Shown piece after piece: positions 18,221 through 29,118 of a stretch of DNA of 52,017 nt. The notes below the pieces were generated by a model. The model ran no database searches. It had not been told where the DNA came from and was given only the letters and a program-made list of their open reading frames with translations. A program made the translations under genes and the position numbers. Positions within the stretch are counted from its first letter, which is position 1. Each line of letters opens with the position of its first letter. The stretch comes from Paraburkholderia silviterrae (GTDB taxonomy: Bacteria; Pseudomonadota; Gammaproteobacteria; Burkholderiales; Burkholderiaceae): contig NZ_SMRP01000042.1 in NCBI RefSeq assembly GCF_004353915.1, positions 1-52,017 of the forward strand, given 5' to 3'.

Positions 18221-19174
18221 ATGAATCCGGCATTTTCCGTGGTGTTTCTCACCACCTTGATTGGCGCGGCGCAGGGGCTCGTGATCGCGCTCGTGGGCGT
18301 GGAAGCGGCGGGCCAGCTCGGCCTGGTCGATGGGGCGGCGGTGCCGCAGCTCTTCTATGTGGTCGGGGCGGCGCTTTCGTGCCTGCTCGGCGCGGCGGGG
18401 CTCGTGGCATCGTTTTTCCACCTTGGGCATCCCGAGCGCGCGTGGCGGGCCATTGCGATGTGGCGCACGTCGTGGCTCTCGCGCGAATGCCTGTGCCTGC
18501 CGTTGTTCCTCGCTTGCGCGTTTGCCTACGGCGTCGCGCACTTGTGCGGCTTGCCGTATACGCTTGCGATCGGTGCCGTGGCCGTCGTGGCGAGTGGCCT
18601 GCTGTTCGTCTGCACCGGCATGATCTACGCGTGCCTGCGCTTTCTTCAGGAATGGGCGACGCCGCTCACGCTCGTCAATTTCGCGCTGCTCGGCTGCGCC
18701 TCGGGCTTCACGCTTGCGACCGCGAGTGCAGCCTGGCTCGCGCCCGCGCTGGTCGGGCCGCTCGCGGTGCTGGCTTGCCTGCTGACGCTGGCCGGATGCG
18801 CCTCGCGTGTCGCCTCGCTCGTGCGCAATGCACGGCTGCGGCCCAAATCGACGGTGCAGAGCGCAACCGGCATCCGCGGCGCACGCGTCGAGCAGAAGTC
18901 GCGCGGGTTCACGGCCGGCGCGTTCAATCTGCGCGAGTTCTTCCACGGCAAGACGCCGGCCACGCTCAAGCGGATCAAGTGGACGTTCCTCGTGGCGGCG
19001 TTTGCCGTGCCGCTCGTGCTCGTGGCGTTCGGTGCGAACGTGCGGCCGGTGTGGGCTTCGCTCGCGTTGCTGTGTGCCGCCGCGGTGATTCAGTACGCCG
19101 GGCTTGTAGCGGAGCGGTGGTTCTTCTTCGCGGAAGCGCGGCATCCGCAGAATCTCTATTATCGGCAAGCCTGA
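18221..19174 (+). CDS. soeC: DmsC-family membrane anchor subunit, SoeC-like
   Basis: The 317-aa product is a multispanning membrane protein, about eight or nine hydrophobic segments, of the DmsC/SoeC anchor family that hands electrons to or from the quinone pool. Typical features are the helix-1 region AQGLVIALVGVEA and HLGHPERAWRA after helix 2. The frame is open further upstream, but ATG 18221 follows AAAGGAACC and lies 26 bp after the FeS subunit stop. It ends just before a strong terminator. A 58-bp near-copy of its segment 18261-18318 occurs at 30183-30240. Confidence 0.88.
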   Translation: MNPAFSVVFLTTLIGAAQGLVIALVGVEAAGQLGLVDGAAVPQLFYVVGAALSCLLGAAGLVASFFHLGHPERAWRAIAMWRTSWLSRECLCLPLFLACAFAYGVAHLCGLPYTLAIGAVAVVASGLLFVCTGMIYACLRFLQEWATPLTLVNFALLGCASGFTLATASAAWLAPALVGPLAVLACLLTLAGCASRVASLVRNARLRPKSTVQSATGIRGARVEQKSRGFTAGAFNLREFFHGKTPATLKRIKWTFLVAAFAVPLVLVAFGANVRPVWASLALLCAAAVIQYAGLVAERWFFFAEARHPQNLYYRQA

Positions 19175-19214
19175 CTAGCCGGCTCGCATCGAACGCTGTA
19201 GACGTGAGCACGTG

Positions 19215-19256
19215 CCGCCTGACCAGAAGCAGCGTTCTGGTTCAGGCGGTTTTGCT
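19215..19256 (+). terminator. Intrinsic terminator after the soeABC-like operon
   Basis: CCGCCTGACCAGAA at 19215-19228 pairs with TTCTGGTTCAGGCGG at 19235-19249 (one bulged base, 6-base loop), followed by TTTTGCTT. It is correctly placed 40 bp after the membrane-anchor stop and lies in the convergent gap before the PTS gene. Confidence 0.88.
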
Positions 19257-19260
19257 TGTA

Positions 19261-20151
19261 TCAATGAACTGCACAATGCGCGACGGTGTCTCGGGCATCG
19301 AAGTTGGCGAAAAGCTCGCATACCGCGCGTGGATCCCGGCAGTCGTGCAGTTGCTCTCGAAAGCGTTGATCGCAAAAGTGCTGCGCCACATCGGCCAGCA
19401 ATTGCAGGTGCACCATGTTGGCCCACTCCGGTACGAACAGCGCGACCAGGTCGGTCACGGGCCCGCCGTCCGGTGCATCGAACGCAATCGGCCTGAGCGG
19501 GCGCACATACAGCGCCAAAGCCTGCGTCAAGCCTTTGATTTGACCGTGAGGCACGGCCACCCCCTGGCCCAGCGCAGTCGAACCTAATGCTTCCCGCGCG
19601 GCTAGCCCCGCTACAACGGCATGCGCTGCCAGGCCATAGCGTTGCTCGATGAATTCGGCAAGCTTCGCGAACAGCGAATCGCGGTCTGCAACGGCCAGAT
19701 CGAGCAGGACATGGTCCTCCTTCATATAGTGAGCGATCGCATCCTGACCCACGGCCGGCTCCTTGCGCAGGCGATGGGCATCGGCATACGACGTTTCTCG
19801 ATGCATCAGCTGGTTCCAGGCGTCCGTGGGCGCATCTGGAACGTCAAGCAATCGTCCGATTTCGGCGGTCGGCGCCAGCCACGTCACGCGCCGCATCGCC
19901 TCCCTCAATGCCGACCTGGGCAAATAGAGAACCAGTTGAACGCGGTCCGTTCCGCGCAAGGGCGTCACACGTATCGTCCACGACTGACCCGCGCAGTCGC
20001 GGATCAGCGCCTGGCGCAACGGCAGGGCGTGCTGCGCATCCAGTGTCACGTGCATGATCACATTGCGGCTGGCAGATGGCGGCGACGTGCGGTGAGAGGC
20101 AAGTTTGCGCAAGTGGAGAAGCGCGCTCAAGTCTGGCAGTCCGTGTTTCAT
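19261..20151 (-). CDS. PTS IIA-Ntr-domain protein with an extra N-terminal domain
   Basis: The 296-aa product has a C-terminal PTS EIIA-2/PtsN domain (about residues 145-290) with phosphorylatable H202 in GVAVPHGQIKG. The N-terminal 140 residues are a separate mixed alpha/beta region I do not recognise. Classical PtsN proteins are about 160 residues and regulatory; E. coli PtsN binds KdpD and controls kdp expression. I place the start at ATG 20151 (MKHGLPDL), preceded by GAGGA; the frame is open to a TTG at 20169. A promoter-like element shared with the kdp operon lies 36 bp upstream. Together this suggests a potassium-linked regulator; the role is inferred. Confidence 0.82.
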   Translation of the reverse strand: MKHGLPDLSALLHLRKLASHRTSPPSASRNVIMHVTLDAQHALPLRQALIRDCAGQSWTIRVTPLRGTDRVQLVLYLPRSALREAMRRVTWLAPTAEIGRLLDVPDAPTDAWNQLMHRETSYADAHRLRKEPAVGQDAIAHYMKEDHVLLDLAVADRDSLFAKLAEFIEQRYGLAAHAVVAGLAAREALGSTALGQGVAVPHGQIKGLTQALALYVRPLRPIAFDAPDGGPVTDLVALFVPEWANMVHLQLLADVAQHFCDQRFREQLHDCRDPRAVCELFANFDARDTVAHCAVH

Positions 20152-20182
20152 GCTATTCCTCGAATTCAACCGGCAAGCTTTC

Positions 20183-20410
20183 TCATGTATAGGGCAGCCG
20201 AGATAAAAATGCCGTAAATCCCGCGGGGGAACGTGTAAGCGGCGGATATTGTCGAACGTTATAGAGCAGACGCTCGAACGGCCTTCCCACGACGCCGAGC
20301 AACGGCGGATTGCCGCCGATCGCGCGCGCCATGTAAAGGCCCAGCGGCTTGACTAGCGCGATCAGTACGGCGAGGAATAGGGCGATCTGCAAACCGCTGC
20401 CAGCAACCAT
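20183..20410 (-). pseudogene. kdpA: 5' fragment of a classical-type kdpA, truncated
   Basis: This open frame has a good ribosome site (GCAGGAG) before its ATG at 20410, and its first 50 residues look like the start of classical KdpA: a hydrophobic helix, then VKPLGLYMARAIGG and PFERLLYNV. Homology then stops abruptly, and the last 25 residues run through the promoter element at 20187-20221. A full KdpA has about 560-600 residues. The fragment is on the opposite strand to the intact kdpA at 20948 and resembles the usual KdpA N-terminus (KPLG-YMAR) better than that gene does, so it looks like debris of a second kdp operon. It could still encode a one-helix membrane peptide. Confidence 0.7.
20187..20221 (-). 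promoter_or_regulatory. kdp-type promoter/KdpE-box-like element facing the PTS IIA gene
   Basis: Read on the minus strand the 35-bp element has three blocks, GGATTTACGG, ATTTTTAT and CCTATAC, with the same spacing as the element at 20557-20591. TATACA would be the -10, and the T-rich block lies where KdpE-type activators bind. It ends 36 bp before the ATG at 20151. Identification as a KdpE target is inference. Confidence 0.6.
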
Positions 20411-20556
20411 TTCAACTCCTGCGCAACGTCAAAGCGCCGACTTACCTTCTCTATTTCACCTCGCGCAATGTGAATTCGATGCAAAGATCGCTGGCTCCCG
20501 TATAAAAAAGTGGTCAACGTCGGGCCGTATATCGCGCCTATGCACAAACCCCCTCC

Positions 20557-20591
20557 GGATTTACGGAATTTTTATTCGCAGCCTCCTATAC
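20557..20591 (+). promoter_or_regulatory. kdp promoter/KdpE-box-like element upstream of the kdpF operon
   Basis: The blocks GGATTTACGG, ATTTTTAT and CCTATAC are identical to those of the inverted element at 20187-20221, with a 9-bp middle spacer that is completely different. Such conservation of blocks but not spacer argues for a functional promoter and activator site. It lies about 90 bp before the first small ORF of the operon. Confidence 0.62.
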
Positions 20592-20679
20592 CTTAAGCAC
20601 CCCGCAGAACAAGGGGGCACACTGCGCGTTCAGGCGCAGCGGCAACGTTTGGCCGAAACATTCTCATTGGGGATGCGCA

Positions 20680-20775
20680 ATGAACCTCATCGTCTGGCTG
20701 CCGCTCTTGTTTGGGCTTGGGCTGGCGAGCCTCATCCTGTGCCTGCTGTTCGTCGATGCCTGCGAGCGTATATAG
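20680..20775 (+). CDS. 31-aa single-helix membrane protein upstream of kdpF
   Basis: The ORF encodes about 31 residues: MNLIVWLPLLFGLGLAS, then a strongly hydrophobic continuation and a short DACERI ending. It would form one membrane helix. It starts downstream of the kdp-type promoter element and ends 14 bp before kdpF, so it should be the first gene of the operon. It is too short for most gene finders. I recall similar small ORFs ahead of kdpF in other proteobacteria but have no established function to assign; a second KdpF-like stabilising peptide is one possibility. Confidence 0.6.
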   Translation: MNLIVWLPLLFGLGLASLILCLLFVDACERI

Positions 20776-20789
20776 ATAAGGAGAGCGTA

Positions 20790-20870
20790 ATGGCCTGGCT
20801 TGCCGCTGCAATATCCGCGCTGACGTTCGTGTATCTGTTTGCCGCGCTGATCCGCCCCGAGTGGTTTTGA
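20790..20870 (+). CDS. kdpF: KdpF small subunit
   Basis: The 26-aa ORF (MAWLAAAISALTFVYLFAAL, then IRPEWF) has the size and one-helix layout of KdpF, including the A-L-I/R-x-E-x-F ending typical of the family. KdpF sits at the KdpA surface and stabilises the KdpFABC complex. AAGGAGAG precedes the ATG, and kdpA begins 77 bp downstream. Confidence 0.8.
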   Translation: MAWLAAAISALTFVYLFAALIRPEWF

Positions 20871-20947
20871 TGCGCCTCGCGCCCATGGGCGCCGCCGCTG
20901 CACTCGTTCTCAATCGATTGCCTTTTCCGGCTTGAAAGGGGCTGTCC

Positions 20948-22747
20948 ATGTGGACCCTGCCGATCATCATTCTCGTCATCGCGATCGCGATATCGATCCC
21001 GCTCAGCCGTTACATGGCCGGGATCATGGATGGCCATTTGCACGCGCCGCGCCTGCTGCGCTGGTTCGAAGCACGGCTCGATAGCGGCCAGCATGACTGG
21101 AAGCAGTACACGGTCGCGCTACTCGTCTTCAACGTGGCGCTGTTCGTGTTCGGCTTCGTGGTGCTCTCGCTGCAGCCGCTCATGCCGCTCAATCCGCTAG
21201 GCCGCGGCATGCTTGCGCCTTCGACGATCTTCAACACGGTCATCTCGTTCATGACCAACACGAACTTGCAGCACTATTCGGGCGACCAGCACTTCTCCAA
21301 CTTCAGCCAGATCTTTTTCATCCTGCCGAACATGTTTCTCTCGGCGGCGGTGGGTGTGTGCGCGCTGAGCGCGATCATCCGCGCGCTGCGTGGCCAGCAG
21401 TTGATCGGCAACTTCTTCGTCGACATGTGGCGCGTGGTCGTGTACATGTTTGTGCCCATCGCGCTCGTGGTGGGCACGATCTTCATTCACGAAGGCATGC
21501 CAATGACCTACGCGAGCGACGTGCAGGTCACGACGCTCGAGCCCACCGCGATGGGCACCGACGACCACGGCCAGGCGAAGCAGCAGACGCTGATTGTCGG
21601 CCCGGTTGCCGCGGTCATTCCGATCAAGATGCTCGGCACCAACGGTGGCGGCTTCTATGGCATGAATAGCGCCCAGCCGTATGAAAACCCCACGGCGCTC
21701 TCGAATATCGTCACGACGCTCGCCATGATGATCTTCCCGTTCTCACTGGTGCTGATGTACGGGCGCATGCTCGGGCGCATGCGCCACGCGGTCGTGATCT
21801 ACAGCGTGATGCTGACGATGATGATCGCGCTGATAGGCTGGGCGGTGTATTGGGACACCATGCAGCCCAATCCCGCGTTCACCGCGCATCCGGCGCGCAC
21901 CTATGCGCTCGCGGGCACCCATCAGAGCGTGACGAGCCCTGCCGTGGCGGCGCTGCCGGTCGATCAGCATCTGGGCAATCTGGAGGGCAAGGAGCTGCGC
22001 TTCGGCACGTCGGCTGGCGCCACCTTCGCCGCGATCACCACCGACGTGACCTGTGGCGCGGTCAACGCCGAGCACGACAGCCTGAACCCGATAGCGGGGC
22101 TCTCGCCGATGATCGGCATGTGGCTGAACTGCGTGTTCGGCGGCAAGGGCGTCGGCATGATCAACCTGCTGCTGTTCCTCATTATCGGCGTGTTCCTCGC
22201 TGGCCAGATGGTCGGGCGCACGCCCGAGTATCTGGGCCGCAAGGTGGGCGCGCGCGAGATGAAGCTGGCGATGATCGCGCTGCTCGTGCACCCGATCCTG
22301 ATTCTGGGGCCAACGGGCCTGTTCTCCGCCACCGACTGGGGCACGAAGGCCGAGGCGAATCCGGGCGCGCATGGCTTCAGCGAGATCGTTTATCAGTTCT
22401 CCTCGGCGTCCGCGAACAACGGCTCCGCCATGGACGGACTCGCGACCACCTACGGCCTGAACGCGAATCCGAACCCCGCGCCCACCGCCGTGCAGTGGGA
22501 CACCGCGACGGGCCTCGTGATGCTGTTCTCACGCTATCTGCCGATCGTGGCGCCGATCGCCATGGCCGCGTTCCTCGGCCGCAAGAAGACGGCGCCTGTC
22601 ACACTCGGCACGATGCGCGACAACACGGCCACGTTCGGCTTCCTGCTGCTCGGGACCATCTTGATCGTGGGCGCGCTGCTGTTCCTGCCGGTCGCGGCGC
22701 TCGGCCCGCTGGCGGACCATCTGGGGCCGCTGCCGTTCGGCGGATGA
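20948..22747 (+). CDS. kdpA: KdpA, potassium-binding and translocating subunit
   Basis: The 599-aa integral membrane protein carries the four selectivity-filter loops of KdpA, including TNTNLQHYSGDQ, the second loop LGTNGGGFYGMNSAQPYENP, the third CGAVNAEHDSLNP and the fourth SSASANNGSAMDGL, plus the MVGRTPEYLG signature. It binds and conducts K+ for the KdpFABC pump. The N-terminus (MWTLPIIILVIAIAIS) is unlike the usual KdpA start and, with the long KdpC, suggests a divergent kdp lineage. It is preceded by GAAAGGGG and followed 54 bp later by kdpB. Confidence 0.96.
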   Translation: MWTLPIIILVIAIAISIPLSRYMAGIMDGHLHAPRLLRWFEARLDSGQHDWKQYTVALLVFNVALFVFGFVVLSLQPLMPLNPLGRGMLAPSTIFNTVISFMTNTNLQHYSGDQHFSNFSQIFFILPNMFLSAAVGVCALSAIIRALRGQQLIGNFFVDMWRVVVYMFVPIALVVGTIFIHEGMPMTYASDVQVTTLEPTAMGTDDHGQAKQQTLIVGPVAAVIPIKMLGTNGGGFYGMNSAQPYENPTALSNIVTTLAMMIFPFSLVLMYGRMLGRMRHAVVIYSVMLTMMIALIGWAVYWDTMQPNPAFTAHPARTYALAGTHQSVTSPAVAALPVDQHLGNLEGKELRFGTSAGATFAAITTDVTCGAVNAEHDSLNPIAGLSPMIGMWLNCVFGGKGVGMINLLLFLIIGVFLAGQMVGRTPEYLGRKVGAREMKLAMIALLVHPILILGPTGLFSATDWGTKAEANPGAHGFSEIVYQFSSASANNGSAMDGLATTYGLNANPNPAPTAVQWDTATGLVMLFSRYLPIVAPIAMAAFLGRKKTAPVTLGTMRDNTATFGFLLLGTILIVGALLFLPVAALGPLADHLGPLPFGG

Positions 22748-22801
22748 CCAAGCAGGGCAAAACAGTTTCTGTGACAGACAACGTACTCAGGATGGCTAAT
22801 C

Positions 22802-24985
<2,184 letters not shown>

Positions 24986-25001
24986 CGCCAAGGGGAAAGT
25001 C

Positions 25002-26018
25002 ATGCTACGCCACATCTCAAAGAGTCTCTGGCTGCTGGGCCTTGCCGTCGTCATCGTGTGCGGCATCTACCCGGGCATCCTGTGGGTGATCGGTCAGACC
25101 GCCTTCCCGTTCCAGGCCAACGGCAGCGTGGTCAAGGGCCCCGACGGCAAGCCCGTCGGCTCGCTCCTGATCGCTCAGCCGTTCACGAAGGACGAGTACT
25201 TCCAGCCGCGGCCGTCCGCCGTGTCGTACGACGCCACGTCGTCGGGGTCTTCCGGGCTCGGCGCCGCGAATTACGCGTTGCGTGACCGCGTCGCGCGCGC
25301 CATCGGACCGATCGCGCAATATGCGGACGGCCCGAAGGCGGGCAAGCCTGTCGCGCCCGATGTGCAAGCCTGGTTCCAGGCGGACCGCTTCGGCGGCCAG
25401 CCGCACATCGTCGCGCAATGGGCCAACGCGCACAACAGCCTCGCGCAGGCCTGGGTCAATGCCGATCCCACGCATGCGGCCTATGTCGACGCATGGGTGA
25501 AGCAGCATCCGAACGACGTGAAGCAGTGGATTGCCGCGAACCCCGGCACGCCGCAGCCCAAGGCGGCCGATCTCGCGGTGCCGTTCTTCGCATCGTTCTC
25601 GACGGCGCATCCAGGCATGTTCCCCTCGGCGGTCACGCACAAGGACGGTAACGGCAAGGACGTCACCGCAATCGAACCGGTGAGCACGGGCAGCGATATC
25701 CAGTCGGTGTTCTTCGACATGTGGCGCCAGGACCATCCCGACGTCGCGCTGCAAAATGTGCCGGGCGATCTCGTGACCACCTCGGCTTCGGGTCTCGACC
25801 CGGACATCACGCTCGCAAACGCGATGTTCCAGCTAGACCGAGTCGCGGCGGCGTGGGCGAAGGATACGAAGCGCGATCCCGCGCAGGTTCGCACGGAGAT
25901 TGCGGCGATGCTGCGCGATGCGACGCAGGCGCCGCTCAACGGGCTGGTGGGCGATCCGTTCGTCAACGTGTTGCAGGTCAATCTCGAGTTGCGTCGCAAG
26001 TATGGGGCGCCGGCATGA
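25002..26018 (+). CDS. kdpC: KdpC with a large internal insertion
   Basis: The product has about 338 residues, against about 190 for usual KdpC. The N-terminal helix and QTAFPFQANGS, the YFQPRPSA segment with the SSGSSGLGAANYALRDRV stretch, and the C-terminal ASGLDPDITLANAMFQL plus PFVNVLQVNLEL are all normal KdpC landmarks. Between them (about residues 113-252) is an extra block of about 140 residues rich in Trp, Ala and His (VQAWFQADRF, VAQWANAH, VDAWVKQHP). KdpC aids nucleotide binding and complex stability from the periplasmic side. The ATG at 25002 follows AGGGGAAAG. No frameshift is visible, so the insertion appears genuine. Confidence 0.93.
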   Translation: MLRHISKSLWLLGLAVVIVCGIYPGILWVIGQTAFPFQANGSVVKGPDGKPVGSLLIAQPFTKDEYFQPRPSAVSYDATSSGSSGLGAANYALRDRVARAIGPIAQYADGPKAGKPVAPDVQAWFQADRFGGQPHIVAQWANAHNSLAQAWVNADPTHAAYVDAWVKQHPNDVKQWIAANPGTPQPKAADLAVPFFASFSTAHPGMFPSAVTHKDGNGKDVTAIEPVSTGSDIQSVFFDMWRQDHPDVALQNVPGDLVTTSASGLDPDITLANAMFQLDRVAAAWAKDTKRDPAQVRTEIAAMLRDATQAPLNGLVGDPFVNVLQVNLELRRKYGAPA

Positions 26019-26133
26019 CCGGTGCGCTCCGTTGGCGGGAACTGCGCCGGGGCACGCACCCACAGCGGCGGGGCCTTCGCTCAAGCGGCAACATCGCTGT
26101 CGATAGTCGCCGGCCGCCGAATACGAGGAAAGC

Positions 26134-28284
26134 ATGACAACTTCCGCTCAACCGCCTGTCCATCGTCCAGGGAATCTTGGTCAGACACGTACGGCAGCAC
26201 GCTCGATGTTCGATCCGGTGCTCGTGAAGCCCGCGATTGTGGACTCCTTCAGAAAGCTTGCGCCGCGCACGCAACTGCGCAATCCGGTGATGTTCTGCGT
26301 GTACGTGGGAAGCATCCTGACGACGATTCTGTGGATTGCCGCGCTTGCGGGCCAGGCCGAGGCGCCGGCCGGTTTCATCCTCGCGATCGCCCTGTGGCTG
26401 TGGTTCACGGTGTTGTTCGCCAACTTTGCCGAAGCGCTCGCCGAAGGCCGCTCGAAGGCACAGGCGGCGTCTCTTCGCAGTGCAAAGCACAATGTGATGG
26501 CCAAGAAGCTCGGCGAGCCGCATCCGAAGGCGGCCGTGGAGGTCATGACTTCGAGAGATCTGCGCAAGGGCGATGTCGTGCTGGTCGAGACGGGGGACAC
26601 GATTCCAGCGGACGGCGACGTGATCGAAGGTGTCGCGTCGGTCGACGAATCGGCCATTACGGGCGAATCGGCGCCTGTGATCCGCGAATCGGGCGGCGAT
26701 TTTTCGGCGGTAACGGGGGGGACGCGCGTGCTGTCCGACTGGATTGTCGTACGTGTTTCGGTCAATCCCGGGGAGGCGTTCCTCGACCGCATGATCGCGA
26801 TGGTCGAGGGCGCCAAGCGGCAGAAGACCCCCAATGAGATCGCGCTGACCATCCTGCTGGTGGCCTTGTCGCTGGTGCTGCTGTTCGCCACGGCGACGCT
26901 GCTGCCGTTCTCGATCTTCGCTGTCGAGGCAACCAAGGCTGGACACGTCGTCACCGTGACGGTCCTTGTGGCGCTCCTCGTATGCCTGATCCCGACCACG
27001 ATCGGCGGCTTGCTGTCTTCGATCGGCGTCGCGGGCATGAGCCGGATGTTGCAGGCGAACGTCATCGCCACGTCGGGCCGCGCGGTCGAAGCGGCGGGCG
27101 ACGTCGACGTGCTGTTGCTCGACAAGACCGGCACCATCACGCTCGGCAACCGCCAGGCGTCGGCGTTTGTGCCGGCCCCGGACGTTTCGGAGCACGACCT
27201 TGCCGATGCGGCGCAGCTCGCCTCGCTGGCCGACGAAACACCGGAAGGCCGCAGCATCGTCGTGCTTGCCAAGCAGCGCTTCAATATCCGCGAGCGCGAC
27301 ATGAGCGCGCTGCACGCCACGTTCCTCGCGTTCACGGCGCAAACGCGCATGAGCGGTGTCGATCTGCCGAACCGCGAAATCCGCAAGGGCGCGTCCGATG
27401 CGGTGAAGCACTATGTCGAGGCGCACGGCGGCAGTTATCCGGCCGAAGTCATCAACGCGGTAACCGACATCGCGCGACGCGGCAGCACACCGCTCGTGGT
27501 GGCGGAGAAGCCAGGCGCCCATGACAGTGCCGACATCGCCCCGGCACGCGTGCTTGGGGTGATCGAGTTGAAGGATATCGTCAAGGGGGGGATCAGGGAG
27601 CGCTTTGCCGAGCTGCGCAAGATGGGCATTCAGACGGTGATGATAACGGGCGACAATCGCCTGACCGCCGCTGCGATTGCGGCCGAAGCCGGGGTGGACG
27701 ACTTCCTCGCCGAAGCAACGCCGGAAGCCAAGCTCGCGATGATCCGCTCGCACCAGGCACAGGGGCGCCTCGTCGCGATGACCGGCGATGGCACCAACGA
27801 TGCGCCCGCGCTCGCCCAGGCCGACGTTGCGGTGGCGATGAACACGGGCACGCAGGCCGCCAAGGAGGCCGGCAATATGGTCGACCTCGATTCGAACCCG
27901 ACCAAGCTGATCGAGATCGTCGAGATCGGCAAGCAGATGCTCATGACGCGCGGTTCGCTCACGACGTTCTCGATTGCCAACGACGTCGCGAAGTACTTCG
28001 CGATCATTCCGGCTGCATTCGCTTCGACATACCCGAGCCTGCGTGTGCTCGACGTGATGCACCTCTCGTCGCCATCGTCGGCCATTCTCTCGGCGGTGAT
28101 CTTCAACGCGCTGATCATCGTCGCGCTGATCCCGCTCGCGCTCAAGGGCGTGCGCTATCGTGCGCTCGGCGCGGCGTCGCTCTTGCGCCGCAATCTGCTG
28201 ATCTACGGCCTTGGTGGAATCCTCTTGCCATTTCCGTTCATCAAGCTGATCGACATGGTGCTCACCGCACTGGGATGGGGCTGA
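26134..28284 (+). CDS. kdpB: Second KdpB (classical type), without its own KdpA or KdpC
   Basis: The 716-aa P-type ATPase has all catalytic motifs: ITGESAPV, D330 in DKTGTITLGN and GDGTNDAPAL. Its sequence resembles the common proteobacterial KdpB. It has its own GAGGAAAG ribosome site, starts 115 bp after the long kdpC, and is followed not by a full kdpC but by a 12-codon stump and kdpE. The most economical reading is that it is the survivor of a second, classical kdp operon. It might share KdpA/KdpC with the first operon, act as a backup, or be on the way to loss; the frame shows no damage. Confidence 0.93.
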   Translation: MTTSAQPPVHRPGNLGQTRTAARSMFDPVLVKPAIVDSFRKLAPRTQLRNPVMFCVYVGSILTTILWIAALAGQAEAPAGFILAIALWLWFTVLFANFAEALAEGRSKAQAASLRSAKHNVMAKKLGEPHPKAAVEVMTSRDLRKGDVVLVETGDTIPADGDVIEGVASVDESAITGESAPVIRESGGDFSAVTGGTRVLSDWIVVRVSVNPGEAFLDRMIAMVEGAKRQKTPNEIALTILLVALSLVLLFATATLLPFSIFAVEATKAGHVVTVTVLVALLVCLIPTTIGGLLSSIGVAGMSRMLQANVIATSGRAVEAAGDVDVLLLDKTGTITLGNRQASAFVPAPDVSEHDLADAAQLASLADETPEGRSIVVLAKQRFNIRERDMSALHATFLAFTAQTRMSGVDLPNREIRKGASDAVKHYVEAHGGSYPAEVINAVTDIARRGSTPLVVAEKPGAHDSADIAPARVLGVIELKDIVKGGIRERFAELRKMGIQTVMITGDNRLTAAAIAAEAGVDDFLAEATPEAKLAMIRSHQAQGRLVAMTGDGTNDAPALAQADVAVAMNTGTQAAKEAGNMVDLDSNPTKLIEIVEIGKQMLMTRGSLTTFSIANDVAKYFAIIPAAFASTYPSLRVLDVMHLSSPSSAILSAVIFNALIIVALIPLALKGVRYRALGAASLLRRNLLIYGLGGILLPFPFIKLIDMVLTALGWG

Positions 28285-28287
28285 GCC

Positions 28288-28322
28288 ATGAAGCATTCGT
28301 TGCGGCCCGTGCCGGTATTGTC

Positions 28323-28326
<4 letters not shown>
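28288..28326 (+). pseudogene. kdpC: 12-codon stump resembling the start of a classical kdpC
   Basis: Three bases after the second kdpB stop is an ATG that opens a 12-codon frame, MKHSLRPVPVLS, whose start resembles classical KdpC N-termini (MK..-RP-x-VL). It runs straight into the ATGA that begins kdpE. A normal operon would hold about 570 bp of kdpC and 2.5 kb of kdpD here. I infer a deletion with its left end in the first codons of kdpC and its right end near the stop of kdpD. Confidence 0.5.
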
Positions 28327-29021
<695 letters not shown>

Positions 29022-29118
29022 AGCGGGCCCGCGTTGCCCGATTCTTTACGACATTTTTTCTTGCTGCGCCTCGGCACCGTCCCTAGACTTGAAAAAACGA
29101 CGATGCAAGGGAGTGGTC

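Noticed and set aside
20183..20410. Calling the 75-codon frame KdpF or a full small gene
   Set aside because: KdpF is clearly at 20790; this frame begins like KdpA and loses homology after about 50 residues, so truncation is the better reading.
26019..26133. Search for the 3' end of a classical kdpA before the second kdpB
   Set aside because: None of the three forward frames resembles the KdpA C-terminus, so no remnant is claimed there.
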